Assembly (NCBI GenBank): GCA_038373885.1
Contig: JAWZYV010011913.1
Coordinates: 1 to 64,000, forward strand
Direction of reading: 5' to 3'
Origin: Cheiracanthium punctorium
Taxonomy: Eukaryota; Arthropoda; Arachnida; Araneae; Cheiracanthiidae
Length of the DNA: 64,000 nt
Under the pieces are notes generated by a model. It ran no database searches and had not been told where the DNA came from. It was given only the letters and a program-made list of their open reading frames with translations. A program made the translations under genes and the position numbers. Numbering within the stretch: position 1 is the stretch's first letter; every line of letters begins with the position of its first letter. Below are positions 12,471 through 24,026 of the stretch, in pieces.

Positions 12471-13057
12471 CTGTGAAGTCAATCCAGATTTTTCCATATT
12501 ACTTTGCTTATAAAACTAAGATTTTAATAATATCACGAATTCATATTTTTAAAGTACGTTAAAATTTTTATAAAAATAATATTTTAAAATTTTTAACCTA
12601 TTAAATGTTTTTGTAAAAAATAGTAATGAAAAATTATTAACAGTTATATGAAGACTACGTTTCTGACCCTATATTCCTGCGTAATTCTGAATCTTTATTA
12701 TGTGGCCTACCTCCCTTCAAAATTCGTCCCAATCATTACGGGACATCCTGCATGTTTGGTTTAAAGTTTTTCATTAAGGGATGGGAGAATTGCTCTTGTT
12801 GGAAAGTGATCTATAATTTATGTATTTAAACATGAAGAGTTGTTTATGTGAAACGACTTCAAAATCACACGCGGACACTAGGCCAAAAAAAGTGGACCGC
12901 AGCGGAAAGGTCTACATCGTCTTTCCACAATAATTACAAAATATTAGTCTTAGAAACATAAATCCGTGTCATTATACCTCCTTGGTCATTATTTAGCTTT
13001 TATAGTCAGATCGCAGTTATGGTGTTGAGTTTGTCGGACGGAGTGGCGGGAGAGGGC
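12471..13057. other. No recognisable feature
   Basis: AT-rich single-copy-looking sequence without paired ends or coding signal. Confidence 0.5.
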
Positions 13058-13195
13058 AACGCCTCCTAGAGAGGAAAGCCGCAGCGCTTACTTGAGACGT
13101 CACACCGAGTAGGTAAACCAATGGAAACGCTTTGCTTTACCTACTCGGTGTGACGTCACAAGTAAGCGCCGCGGCTTTCTTCTCTAGGGGGCGTT
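13058..13195. mobile_element. Foldback MITE, 58-bp arms
   Basis: AACGCCTCCTAGAGAGGAAA on the left is mirrored on the right, through GCGCTTACTTG, GACGTCACACCGAGTAGG and TAAA. The loop is about 18 nt around CCAATGGAAACG. Four or five mismatches are spread along the arms. Confidence 0.75.
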
Positions 13196-15660
13196 GAAGA
13201 GGGGGCACTGTGCAAAATGTCCGAAACTGGCGCTCTCGCTCCTTTCTATTTAGTGTAACTCATGACACACTGAACGTGATAGCGCGGTGATTCCTTGGTG
13301 TTTTTATAGAGTTTATTTAGACCTATCGATTGAAATAAAAATAAGTGTAATTTGAACAATATTTAAAGGTAAAAATAACCAGGAAATGTATAAAAAATTA
13401 TAAAAATTCAATATGTCAGCCTCAGCCTGTGTTAGAGCCAGCCGGAAATTTAAATCAAGTCCATGGTTGGAAAGAGGGGGTTATGGGCCACGCACAGCAC
13501 AGGTACCCCAATGTCCGGCGCAAAGCGAGCAGGGCGGCTTCGGGAGCGTGTCAAAGCTGCTAATGGCAGGCTTAGTAAATGACGCCGACTCTGAATTCAC
13601 CACTGGAGCTTAGAAACATCATAGGGGCGAGTTTGATTGGCGTTCGAGGCTTCACTTTTAAACGCACCGATTTTTGTATCAATTATATCGTTAATTAGTG
13701 ATATTAAATCCCCAGATTCTTGTAGAATTATGCAATTGTTAATTACAGCCGTATATTACTCATAATACGTGGAATTATTATCGTTAAAACCATATTGGGT
13801 ATCTGTGGCGTTTTGTTACGTCATGTCTCGCTAGCCAATTGTAATCTTTGTCCTGTTATTGTTTCTAGGCTTCTTAGCGAGCACCTAGTCAATCTTGTGA
13901 CTCGATGACATAGACGTTTCATGTTGATCCAGCGGCCGTGTGCCCCAATACAAAGCAATAAAAAAGGGGTAAGTTGAGCCCTTACTTACCCCCTTTTTTT
14001 AATATTTCTGACACCACGTTTTAGAAACGCTCGGGGAAAAAAGAAAGAAACACAAAAAAAAGAAAAATCATATAGAGGAACATGGCTTCCAGCTACTCGC
14101 AATACTTTTGTGATTTCTTTTATTCATCGACTTATTTAGATTCCTTACGAGATACTTCAACATGAAAATAAACTTTTATTTTCTCAGCGTCTCACGAACA
14201 AAACTCCGTCCATCGCAAAGGTGCCAAGTGTGTGCTGCAGAGTGAAAACTTCCAATAAAAGTGTCACGAATTTAAAATTTAATACGGATTTTTATCGTAA
14301 AATATGGAAACAGAAGCTACATTTTTTCTGAAATATGCTTTCTTAGTATTTGTAGTCAGTGCCCCCTAAGGCTCTTCGACGAAAGTCACTGAATTCAGTT
14401 GGGAAAAAAATCGCTGAATTTCCACAAAAGTCGCCCAAATTTTTCAATTAATTTTTCAAACATTAAATTAACTTTTACGTACTTAAAACTATATTTTTTT
14501 TAAATGATAATAAAGATTAAATATTTTAAACACATCGATTGCCATGTTTTTCCAATGATAATAGCATATGGAGCATTATGCATTCGCATTACAAACGAAA
14601 TTCGTTAATCGATATTAATTTCATATTAACATCGATTTGGAACTAATAATCGATTTAGAATTGGTTCTGATTTATTTTAAATGTTACTATTTCTTGAAAT
14701 GTTGATGTTTTATCTTAGATATGTACACTGAAATAGCGAACCATTACCTCTAAACGTTTTATTACAGAAATATATACAGGGTGTTTCAAAAGAGTTCGGA
14801 CTAACTTTAAACGTAGGTCAGGCATATAATAAGGATCCAGACTCACACAGAAATACGGGGTCGGAAACATCGTCTTCATGTAGCTGTTAATAATCACTTT
14901 GAAACAATTACTGAAGTAATGGTGAACTTTTCGAATTAAGAGATACACCTGTGATTGTGCAAATAGAAATAGGAGTGAAGGCAGTTGTTCACATGTAGTA
15001 TTTATAATTTATCATTTGTCACATGATTTTTATAAACGAAAAATTATTAACCCCCCCCCCACACACACACAGAGAGAGAAATATTAACAAAATATTATTT
15101 TTATACATGCACAAAATATATTCTTCTCAACGCGATCTGCTTAATTTTTTTTAATTATCAAAATGCGAGTAAAATGAACTTCATATTTACATGGACACCT
15201 TAAAGAAGATAAAGTCGAACAAACTAAGGGGAAAATTGCCGATTTATTCATAAGACCAGCGCAGAAAGTTACAGACAAGCAGATAAAATAAATTATTCTT
15301 ATTTAATAATACAGTAAAGTAACACTTTTTCGTAGTTTCAAATGTTTTAGCGGCAACCTAATTTAGAAGCTTTAAAACTTCAGGTGAAAACTTTCAGCAT
15401 ACGATAAAAGTGCCGTTCCACTTGATCATTTCACGTATTCACTTGACTATGCTTTGGAATAATAATGGATCCGAAGTACTACATCAAGCAAAAATACTAA
15501 CTGCTCCTCTTGGACTTCTTTTGGAGCATTTGCGATTACTATATTCTGTGCACCTGGTATATAGACTTTGAAAGCACGAAAATGCTCCGCATTTCTTCTT
15601 CAAAGGTATTGCACGAGGTACTGGAGGCAGACTTCAAAGCTCGGGTACATGATGTAAAAA
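13196..15660. other. Mostly featureless; one MITE-end-like fragment
   Basis: 13410-13640 is GC-richer with an open frame of 66 codons that I do not recognise. At 14775 ACAGGGTGTTTCAAAAG looks like a mariner-type terminus, without a visible partner. The rest is AT-rich sequence without structure. Confidence 0.4.
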
Positions 15661-15668
15661 AAAGAAGG

Positions 15669-15669
<1 letters not shown>

Positions 15670-15712
<43 letters not shown>
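15670..15712. repeat. (TA)n microsatellite
   Basis: About 40 bp of pure TATA. A second run lies at 15901-15967 and a third at 16667-16702. Confidence 0.9.
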
Positions 15713-15715
<3 letters not shown>

Positions 15716-15925
15716 GGGTCGCGCTGTCGATCGCCAACGTCGCAAATTGCGATAATCAAATTGGTTTGGAAAAAGAAAATACGATTTGGCGAAAATATTG
15801 GCAATTGCATTTCTTAATGATGCCCAAGAAAATCTAATTTGGCTAATGGATTGGCGAAACTTTAAAAAAAGCCAACGCCTTGTATATATATTTTACGCCT
15901 TTATATATATATATATATACAACGC

Positions 15926-15967
<42 letters not shown>

Positions 15968-15970
<3 letters not shown>

Positions 15971-16133
15971 GGGCGTAGCCAAGGGGGGTTTAGGGGGATC
16001 ATAACCCCCCATGAGGAATTTTTTGCCTTACAAAATGTATATTCTTCACTCCCTTATCACGAACACCTATACATATATATCAGTTGAAGTAGTCGTAAGC
16101 CCCCCCCATGAAAAATTTCTGGCTACGCCACTA
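15968..16133. mobile_element. hAT-type MITE, 166 bp
   Basis: TIR CAGGGGCGTAGCCAAGG, with the right end TGGCTACGCCACTA. The same element occurs at 37197-37369, where an 8-bp target duplication is clear. Here both flanks are TA repeat, so the duplication cannot be read. Confidence 0.75.
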
Positions 16134-16930
16134 ATATATATATATTCTATAAAATTACAAATCGAAAGGCCGCTAAAATCCCACATTTCTAGATCCACGC
16201 AGTTTTAATTCAGTTGGCACAAAGGAGTCCGCTTTCAAAAACTGCAATTACTACACGGTCCTTTGCAATTCCTTTGTAATTTTGTAGACAGTCTCCGCGT
16301 TCAGTTACTCTGGCGTCTTAAAATCCATAACAAACCTTGAAAAACCGCTGCCCAGATTTTGGGTTTGGCCAATAATTGCAACGTGCATGGATCATGTGAC
16401 ACGTCCTCAAAAGTTAGTAAAAGGGGCTGATGCAGCCCAGCAACGACTCTTCTGCGTGACCGCAACTGCCAAAGAAACATGTATAGAATCACCCAATAAA
16501 ATAATATAATCGCAGTTCGACTCATTCTTGCACCGACGGCCATTGCGGCCTAAGGATTATCGCAGCTCGCTCCAGCGTTTGCCGGCCAGCGGAGACCGGC
16601 CATGAGGCCTCAACAGCCTCACCTCCCCCAGCCCACGACAAACCTTCCCGTAGCCGTTTAATGCTACATATATATGCGTATATATATATATATATATATA
16701 CGTAAAGCTTTAAAAAAGGCTTTTTTCATTAACACTTCAAATAAACTTTTTTTTTTAAAGTGTGTTGATTTCCCGAACGTTATTTCAGTTTTCAGAAAAC
16801 TTCAATTGTTAAAGCATGCTTTCTTCAGAAAACCCTTCAATTATAACTTGCGAGTATTCTACTAAAAGGATATAGCAAATGTTGTCATTTCAGTTTTAGC
16901 ATTTGTTTGTGTAATCGTACAAAAATAAAA
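16134..16930. other. GC-richer unidentified block and TA repeat
   Basis: 16300-16660 is richer in GC and has an open minus frame of 80 codons that matches nothing I know. It may be a repeat fragment. The remainder is AT-rich. Confidence 0.35.
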
Positions 16931-18858
16931 ATCTGATGTGTCCAACACATGACTTCCTTGCACGTCCATTAGATCAAAAATATTTTCGACGCACTTCCTC
17001 TAAACTTATTTGTTTGAAAGAGATAAAATATCAATAATAGTAAAGTTTAGCGATTTCTAGCCAAATATTTCGATATCGCCAAGCTGAGTTCAATTTGAAA
17101 GATTTCCTTCTGACACTTTATTTGGCGATATTTCACCAAAATCCGACAAACTTGAGATAGTCTGCGAGATTTTGGTGATAGCCAAAGTAGTCATTGACCA
17201 CAGACTTTCAAAGAATTGAACGCATCCATACACCTCAATGTATTTAAAGTCATTTGGCTCACCCTGTAAATAAATTCTCAGTCGATTGCTGTCAAAAAAG
17301 ATATTGAAAACAGTTAGATATTACAATAGTTCTAAAAAATACGAAATAATTTTTGGCGCCAAATTTGGCGATATTTCGGCGAAACTCGTCAGTGTCGACG
17401 ACATTTGGCGAGATTTTAAGCATGAACCAAACAATAACAGATTATCGCCAAATTTGGCAATATTTCGCCAAAACTCGCCAAGAACGATGACAAATGGCGA
17501 TACTTTGGGCATAGACCAAATAACTGACTATCGGCAAATTTGGCGATATTTCGCCAAAACTCGCCAAGGTCGAGGACAGACGGCGAGATTTTGGGAATGT
17601 ACCAAACAATGACTGTCTACAGTTGTATTATATTGAAGATGTCCATAGACATTAAAGTACTGAAATTCTTTTCGGTGGTCCTGTAAATAAACTCTCCAGT
17701 AGATTGGAACCAAAAATCGAGATGCACAACTAGATGTTACAACATTCTTATATATGAAATTTCATAATAGTTTTTGAGATTTGAGAGTTAAATATGCACA
17801 CACGTACACCAAAAGTCGCCAAGCTTGGCGACTTTTGGCATAGTTCTTGAGGGAGGCACGTGACCGTGGTCGGACCATTACTTAACTTATGTGGTAGGAC
17901 GGTATTGTGCTGGAAATGGATGAATGCCCCTAAAATTGCCATTGACCGTAATGTACTGGAAATCTTTTGAGTGTTCCTGTAGCAGAAGTATAAATGATAA
18001 AGACATTTTTTTTTAATGGAGGAATTCATTTTCTAACTCTTTACAGCATATATCATTTCTGAGTCGTTTGAAATAGCCCAATACCTCTAAAAAACGCTTT
18101 GATAAATTTCGGCCCATAGATCGTAATGTATTTCGAATCTTTTGGGCGGTTCTGTAGATAAACTATCCAGTCGAATGGAACCGAAAGGGGAGGTGCACAA
18201 CTAGATGTTACAACTATCCAAAATATGAAGTTTCGATATTCTACGCCTAATAGCTTTTGAGTTAGGCGAGTTTAATGAATTTCGGCCCATTGAGCGTAAT
18301 GTATTTCGAATGTTTTGGACAGTCCTGTAGATAAACTATCCAGTCGAATGGAACCAAAAGGGGAAGTGCACAACTAGATGTTACAACTATCAAAAATATG
18401 AAGTTTTGACATTCTACGCCTAATAGCTTTTGAGTTAGGCGAGTTTAATGAATTTCGGCCCATAGAGCGTAATGTATTTCGAATCTTTTGGGCGGTCCTG
18501 TACATAAACTATCCATTCGATTGCCACCAAAAGGGGAGGTGCACAACTAGATCATAGAACAATCCTAAATATCAAATCTCAACATTCTACGACCAATAGT
18601 TTTTGAGATATGCGAGTTACATACATACGTACGTACGTACAGACGGCATGGAAAAACTGGCCACAGTAGACTCGCCGCTGGTCAAAATGTGTTGCAGACG
18701 CGTTAATATGATCGTGCATGCTAGCCTACGATGAGATGCATCGAAAAAAATTTTAAAATTAAATTTAGATGTAGTCAAAATCGGTTTTTTTGTCGAAATT
18801 TAGCCCCCAAAATTTTTCGGGATCACATTACTTCCTTATACTACGTACAAGGAAGTAA
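16931..18858 (+). mobile_element. ~2-kb unclassified element, copy 1
   Basis: Starts ATCTGATGTGTCCAACACAT, a 6-bp stem hairpin, then GACTTCCTTGCACG. It ends in a hairpin with TTACTTCCTT against AAGGAAGTAA. Order inside: a unique leader, three ~87-bp units with ATCGCCAAATTTGGCGAT palindromes, a monomer, the 30-bp palindrome at 17809-17838, another monomer, then three ~170-bp monomers with GAGCGTAATGTATTTCGAAT and TCCTGTAGATAAACTATCC. No coding capacity. It could be an unusual Helitron relative or another non-autonomous DNA element. Confidence 0.7.
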
Positions 18859-18919
18859 AAATGTGTGATTTCCTGATATACGTCATCCCTTTACCTTTTC
18901 TTTGTTTAGTTTAAAAAAA

Positions 18920-20901
18920 ATCTGATGTGTCCAACACATGACTTCCTTGCACGTCCATTAGATCAAAAATATTTTCGACTCACTTCCTCTAAATTTATTT
19001 GTTTGAAAGAGATAAAATATCAATAATAGTAAGGTTTAGCGATTTCTAGCCAAATATTTCGATATCGCCAAGCTGAGTTCAATTTGAAAGATTTCCTTCT
19101 GACACTTTATTGGGCGATATTTCACCAAAAGCCGACAAACTTGAGATAGTCGCGAGATTTTGGGGATAGCCAAAGTAGTCATTGACCACAGACTTTCAAT
19201 GAATTGAATGCATCTATACACCTCAATGTATTCAAAGTCATTTGGCTCACCATGTAAATAAATTCTCAGTCGATTGCTGACAAAAAAGATATTGAAAACA
19301 GTTAGATATTACAATAGTTCTAAATACAAAGTTAAAAAATCTACGGGTTAAAGTTTTAGAGTTATACAAAATAGGAAATAATTTTTGGCGCCAAATTTGG
19401 CGATATTTCGGCGAAACTCGTCAATGTCGACGACATTTGGCGAGATTTTAAGCATAAACCAAACAATGACAGATTATCGCCAAATTTGGCGATATTTCGC
19501 CAAAACTCGCCAAGAACGATGACAAATGGCGATACTTTGGGCATGGACCAAATGACTGACTATCGCCAAATTTGGCGATATTTCGCCAAAACTCGCCAAG
19601 GTCGAGGACAGACGGCGAGATTTTGGGCATGTACCAAACAATGACTGTCTACAGTTGTATTATAATGAAGATGTCCATAGACATTAAGGTACTGAAATTC
19701 TTTTCGGTGGTCCTGTAAATAAACTCTCCAGTAGATTGGAACCAAAAATCGAGATGCACAACTAGATGTTACAACATTCTTATATATGAAATTTCATAAT
19801 AGTTTTTGAGATTTGAGAGTTAAATATGCACACACGTACACCAAAAGTCGCCAAGCTTGGCGACTTTTGGCATAGTTCTTGAGGGAGGCACGTGACCGTG
19901 GTCGGACCATCACCTAACTTATGTGGTAGGACGGTATTGTGCTTGAAATGGATGAATGCCCCTAAAATTGCCATTGACCGTAATGTATTGGAAATCTTTT
20001 GAGTGTTCCTGTAGCAGAACTAAAGATGATAAAGACACTTTTTTAATGAAGAAATTCATATTCTAACTCTTTACAGCATATATCACTTCTGAGTCGTTTG
20101 AAATAGCCCAATACCTCTAAAAAACGCTTTGATGAATTTCGGCCCATAGAGCGTAATGTATTTCGAATCTTTTGGGCGGTCCTGTAGATAAACTATTCAG
20201 TCGAATGGAACCGAAAGGGGAGGTGCACAACTAGATGTTACAGCAATCCTAAATATAAAGTTTCAACATTCAACGCCTAACAGATTTTGAGATATGCGAG
20301 TTTAATGAATTTCGGCCCATTGAGTGTAATGTATTTCGAATGTTTTGGGCAGTCCTGTAGATAAACTATCCAGTCGAATGGAACCAAAAGGGGAGGTGCA
20401 CAACTAGATGTTACAACTATCCAAAATATGAAGTTTCGACATTCTACGCCTAATAGCTTTTGAGTTAGGTGAGTTTAATGAATTTCGGCCCATAGAGCGT
20501 AATGTATTTCGAATCTTTTGGGCGGTCCTGTACATAAACTATCCATTCGATTGCCACCAAAAGGGGAGGTGCACAACTAGATCATAGAACAATCCTAAAT
20601 ATCAAATCTCAACATTCTACGACCAATAGTTTTTGAGATATGCGAGTTACATACATACGTACGTACGTACGTACAGACGGCATGGAAAAACTGGCCACAG
20701 TAGACTCGCCACTGGTCAAAATGAGTTGCAGATGATGAGTTGCAGATAATATGATCGTGCATGCTAGCCTACGATGAGATGCATCGAAAAAAAATTTTAA
20801 ATTAAATTTAGAGGTAGTCAAAATCGGTTTTTATGTCGAAATTTGGCCCCCAAAATTTTTCGGGATCACATTACTTCCTTATACTACGTACAAGGAAGTA
20901 A
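18920..20901 (+). mobile_element. ~2-kb unclassified element, copy 2
   Basis: Same order and ends as copy 1, which lies only 61 bp upstream in the same orientation. It has three ~170-bp monomers, at 20130, 20305 and 20480. The 30-bp palindrome is at 19841-19870. It is closer to copy 3 (58986-61129) than to copy 1. Confidence 0.75.
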
Positions 20902-21203
20902 AAGTCATTATCTTTTGCTGTAGATAAACTTACATGTACATTTCGCATAATTGATCACATAATTTAATTTTTCATAATTGATCATTTCTCTGAAAAGAAC
21001 CTGTCTGAATTTTTTTCTGAAAGAAATTGAATTTTCCTGCAAAAGTACCTAAATGGGCTCTTTAATGTTGTCTGCGTGCCCCGTACTCACGTGATTTTTT
21101 CTGTGGGTGCTTGAGCCCCGGAGCCCTTACACAGTCAGTGCCACTGCTACACCTTATTTTGCTTATTTTCTTGTTTCGCTCCTTAATTATATTCAAGAAT
21201 GAA
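20902..21203. other. No recognisable feature
   Basis: AT-rich spacer; ATAATTGATCA occurs twice near 20949 and 20979. Confidence 0.4.
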
Positions 21204-21512
21204 TGCTTGTGCATTCATTCTTGATTTTGTATATTTTTTGTTCTTCGGAATGGCAACATTTTATTTCAGTTTTCTGGCTTTTACCTTCTTCGCCCCTTAA
21301 TTATATTCTGCTTGTGCATTTATTCTTGATTTTGTATATTTTTTGTTCTTCGGAATGGCAACATTTTATTTCAGTTTTCTGGCTTTTACCTTCTTCGCCC
21401 CTTAATTATATTCTGCTTGTGCATTCATTTTTGATTTTGTATATTTTTTGTTCTTCGGAATGGCAACATTTTATTTCAGTTTTCTGGCTTTTACCTTCAT
21501 ATTTGTTTTCCA
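21204..21512 (+). repeat. 105-bp tandem repeat, three units
   Basis: GCTTGTGCATTCATTCTTG starts units at 21204, 21309 and 21414. Units are nearly identical, so the array is recent. 105 is a multiple of three, which is why a repeating open frame crosses it. Confidence 0.9.
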
Positions 21513-22641
21513 ACTTAAATTTGAGTTGATGAATATTTATTTTGAAGAAGAAAATTGTTTTCAGAAATCTTGAAATAGTTTTTAATTGTTTTTCAGTGGG
21601 TTTTGTACAAGGTTATTCATTTTTATTTATTTCTGACAAGAGATTGGTTCCGTTCCCATCTAGATCCCTATGGCACAGACTTATATCGAACATTCATCAT
21701 CACTCTTAAAAGAAATACGAATTTTTCCTTTCGAAATTTCGGCTAGACGGTATTTCTCAGAGCCCCTTAAAAGGAACTTGTTTTGCAGGCCTTGTAATCC
21801 ATTTTTACATTCTTAGCTAATCATCAAGAGACGCAGATACCTAGACGAGACGCAAAACAAGAAAATTTCTCTTCCCCCCTCTTGACGCATTGGAACAGAA
21901 TTACTCATATGCATAATGCATTCGCGTCTCTGAATCTCTGAATTATACTACAGTCAGTGGCCTACCTAAGTAAAGCTGGTTTAAGGCAGACAACTAAACT
22001 CCACTCTTTCTCTTATAAGAACGACACCCGTCATTTCCTATGCATGGTAATCCTTAAAATATCTTTAAAATGACCATTTATATTGAATTTGAAGGTTCAT
22101 TACGTAAATGAAAAAACTCTCGCAGATTTAGGTTCTAAGAACAGTGATTTGGAATAAATATTTCAGTGTCTTTCTGGCTTTAACCTGTTCACTCCCATCG
22201 TTTCCAGGAAGCGACAGCAGCAATTCCCCTTTCTGTGCCCATCGTTGCTTCCCGGCATTGAATGCTCCAGTTTCGACCAGCGTTTGCGCGCGAGCTCATG
22301 CGCTTCCCTTTGCAACGATCGGAGCAAACTGGTTAACTGCTACTTTCATTGCGCCTGTCATCCAATGGAAATCGGGGCACCCTTTCAAGTTGTCACACAT
22401 GGCACGTGCCCTACCTGCTATAACCCTAGATACGCCACTGTGTACAGGTCAACTTCATGTGTAGTCGATAGAATAAATTAAGATTTTCTCAAGCATTTTC
22501 TCTGGCGGAGCGCCTTGTGTAAATTTAAAACTAGTGAACTGAAGGCTAAAGCAAAAAGATATTTTTTTCCACGCAGCACTTACTACCTTCGCGAGGAGTA
22601 CTTAGTGCTCCGCGGAGCACAGTTTGAGAAACCCTGAAATG
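21513..22641. other. Unidentified; GC-richer block at 22190-22480
   Basis: The GC-richer block has overlapping open frames of 106 and 78 codons with no recognised domain. The sequence around 22500-22640 is ordinary. Confidence 0.35.
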
Positions 22642-22917
22642 CAGGGTGTCACAAAAGGTCGTTGCCAAACTTAACATGCTGGTCTGTAACACCATGACAA
22701 ACAAAATTTACATAGGAACTTGAGTCCGGAAATGCATACGGCGGCCGCTAGAGGGCGATGTTTTAGGCTGAAATGATCACTCTTCAATAAGGCGGAGAGC
22801 ATCGCCCTCTAGCGATCGCCGTTTGCATTTCCGGATATAAGTTCCTGTGTAAACCTTGTTTGTCATGGGATAATAGACCAACGTGTTAAGTTTTGCAACG
22901 ACCTTTTAAGACACTCA
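22642..22917. mobile_element. Foldback MITE
   Basis: CAGGGTGTCACAAAAGGTCG at the left and its inverted form at the right (CGACCTTTTAAGACACT). The inverted symmetry continues inward through CAAACTTAACA, CATGACAAAC, GGAACTT and CTAGAGGGCGATG to a short centre. Confidence 0.75.
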
Positions 22918-22919
22918 AT

Positions 22920-23044
22920 CATGGGCGCCAACAGAATATTTCCCAGGGGGGGGGGGGGCAAAGAACAAAAAAGCAAGGTAAAACACTGCATACAAAAATC
23001 CAGAGGGGCATTGCCCCCCTTCCCCTATGCTGCCGGCGCCCATG
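22920..23044. mobile_element. hAT-type MITE, 125 bp, with 8-bp duplication
   Basis: TIR CATGGGCGCC at both ends. The direct repeat CACTCAAT flanks it at 22912-22919 and 23045-23052. Eight bases is the hAT target-site size. It inserted at the right end of the foldback at 22642-22917. Confidence 0.8.
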
Positions 23045-23052
23045 CACTCAAT

Positions 23053-24026
23053 AGATATTCATCTTGAAAATCTAGTGGTCTTACTAGTGGACTATTCTGA
23101 ACACTCATGGGACCGACTGAAAGTGTTCATATTATGAGAGTGTTCATTATAGAGGAAGATTGGGAAACCCAAGTACATGCGATTTTATAGATCGTATAGA
23201 ATATTTAGCCTGGTTAGCTATACCAGTTACCCAGATGGGGGAGCTGAATTTAGATTTGGTGTCTAATGTCAATTATGTGAAATTGAATTCAGTCGTAACT
23301 GTACTCTACAACCTCATTTTTTTGTTTTTATTGTTTTGTTAAATCAAAGCCCTAGGGCTCTCTGCCAAAAGTATAGGACTACCTTGGGTAGACTTTCTTA
23401 AAGGCTCTAACGCGCATTCACGTTACATCTGGAGAATACAGCGTAAAACTCCATACCGTTACATCGATATCCGCGCGGTAGGCCAGAATCCTGACCTTTG
23501 CACTTCAGACATCGACCGATGTTCAGTGTCTTATTCACCCTCGGTCATTGGTGGACTCTTTTATTTCAACTAAAAAAAGTTTCTAAAACACAACCTCCTC
23601 CTCCTGGAAAATCCATGCCCGATTCGTCGTCGAGGTTAAAGCACAAGAGATGAGACGGGCTTTATAATTCACGATTGTGTTTTGGCTCGGGCTTGCAAGA
23701 AATTTCTCATTTATTGAACATGTTCCTGGTAAACACATCTTAAAAAGTGATAATCGTGTGAGAAATAAAGAATAAGAAACTGCATTAAGAATTCGCTACT
23801 ATATTTGTCTTTAATTTTCACAATGCAGCAAAACTTTTGATGTTCTAGCTACGAAATAATCAACTCTCATTTATTAATTAGGGTAAATCGTAAAGCTATT
23901 GCCCACTTAAGGATCAGGTTCAGTAATTGCCCACAGCTAAAATGACCATTACGAATCAAAATTCATCATCGATTTCCATTAAAATAGTAAGAAAATATTT
24001 TCATCATATCCATGCAACACTAATAA
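23053..24026. other. No recognisable feature
   Basis: No gene, TIR pair or tandem repeat seen. A GC-richer patch at 23400-23560 might be a decayed SINE, but I found no A/B boxes I trust. Confidence 0.4.

Noticed and set aside
13413..13613. 66-codon frame in a GC-richer block starting MSASACVRASRK
   Set aside because: No recognised domain, no splice partner and no conservation evidence. Kept only as an unassigned block.
19362..19745. Minus-strand frames with the repeated peptide GEFWRNIAKFGD, also at 17321-17713 and 59429-59812
   Set aside because: They are translations of the ~87-bp palindromic units. They overlap one another in different frames and have no start context or conserved codon pattern, so the repetition is at DNA level.
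21203..21529. 108-codon frame with three peptide repeats
   Set aside because: A 105-bp tandem repeat divisible by three. The hydrophobic repeat is a by-product.
22144..22481. 106- and 78-codon overlapping frames in a GC-rich block
   Set aside because: Overlapping frames of similar length point to composition, not coding.
23400..23560. tRNA-like or SINE-like patch
   Set aside because: I could not fit A and B boxes with proper spacing.
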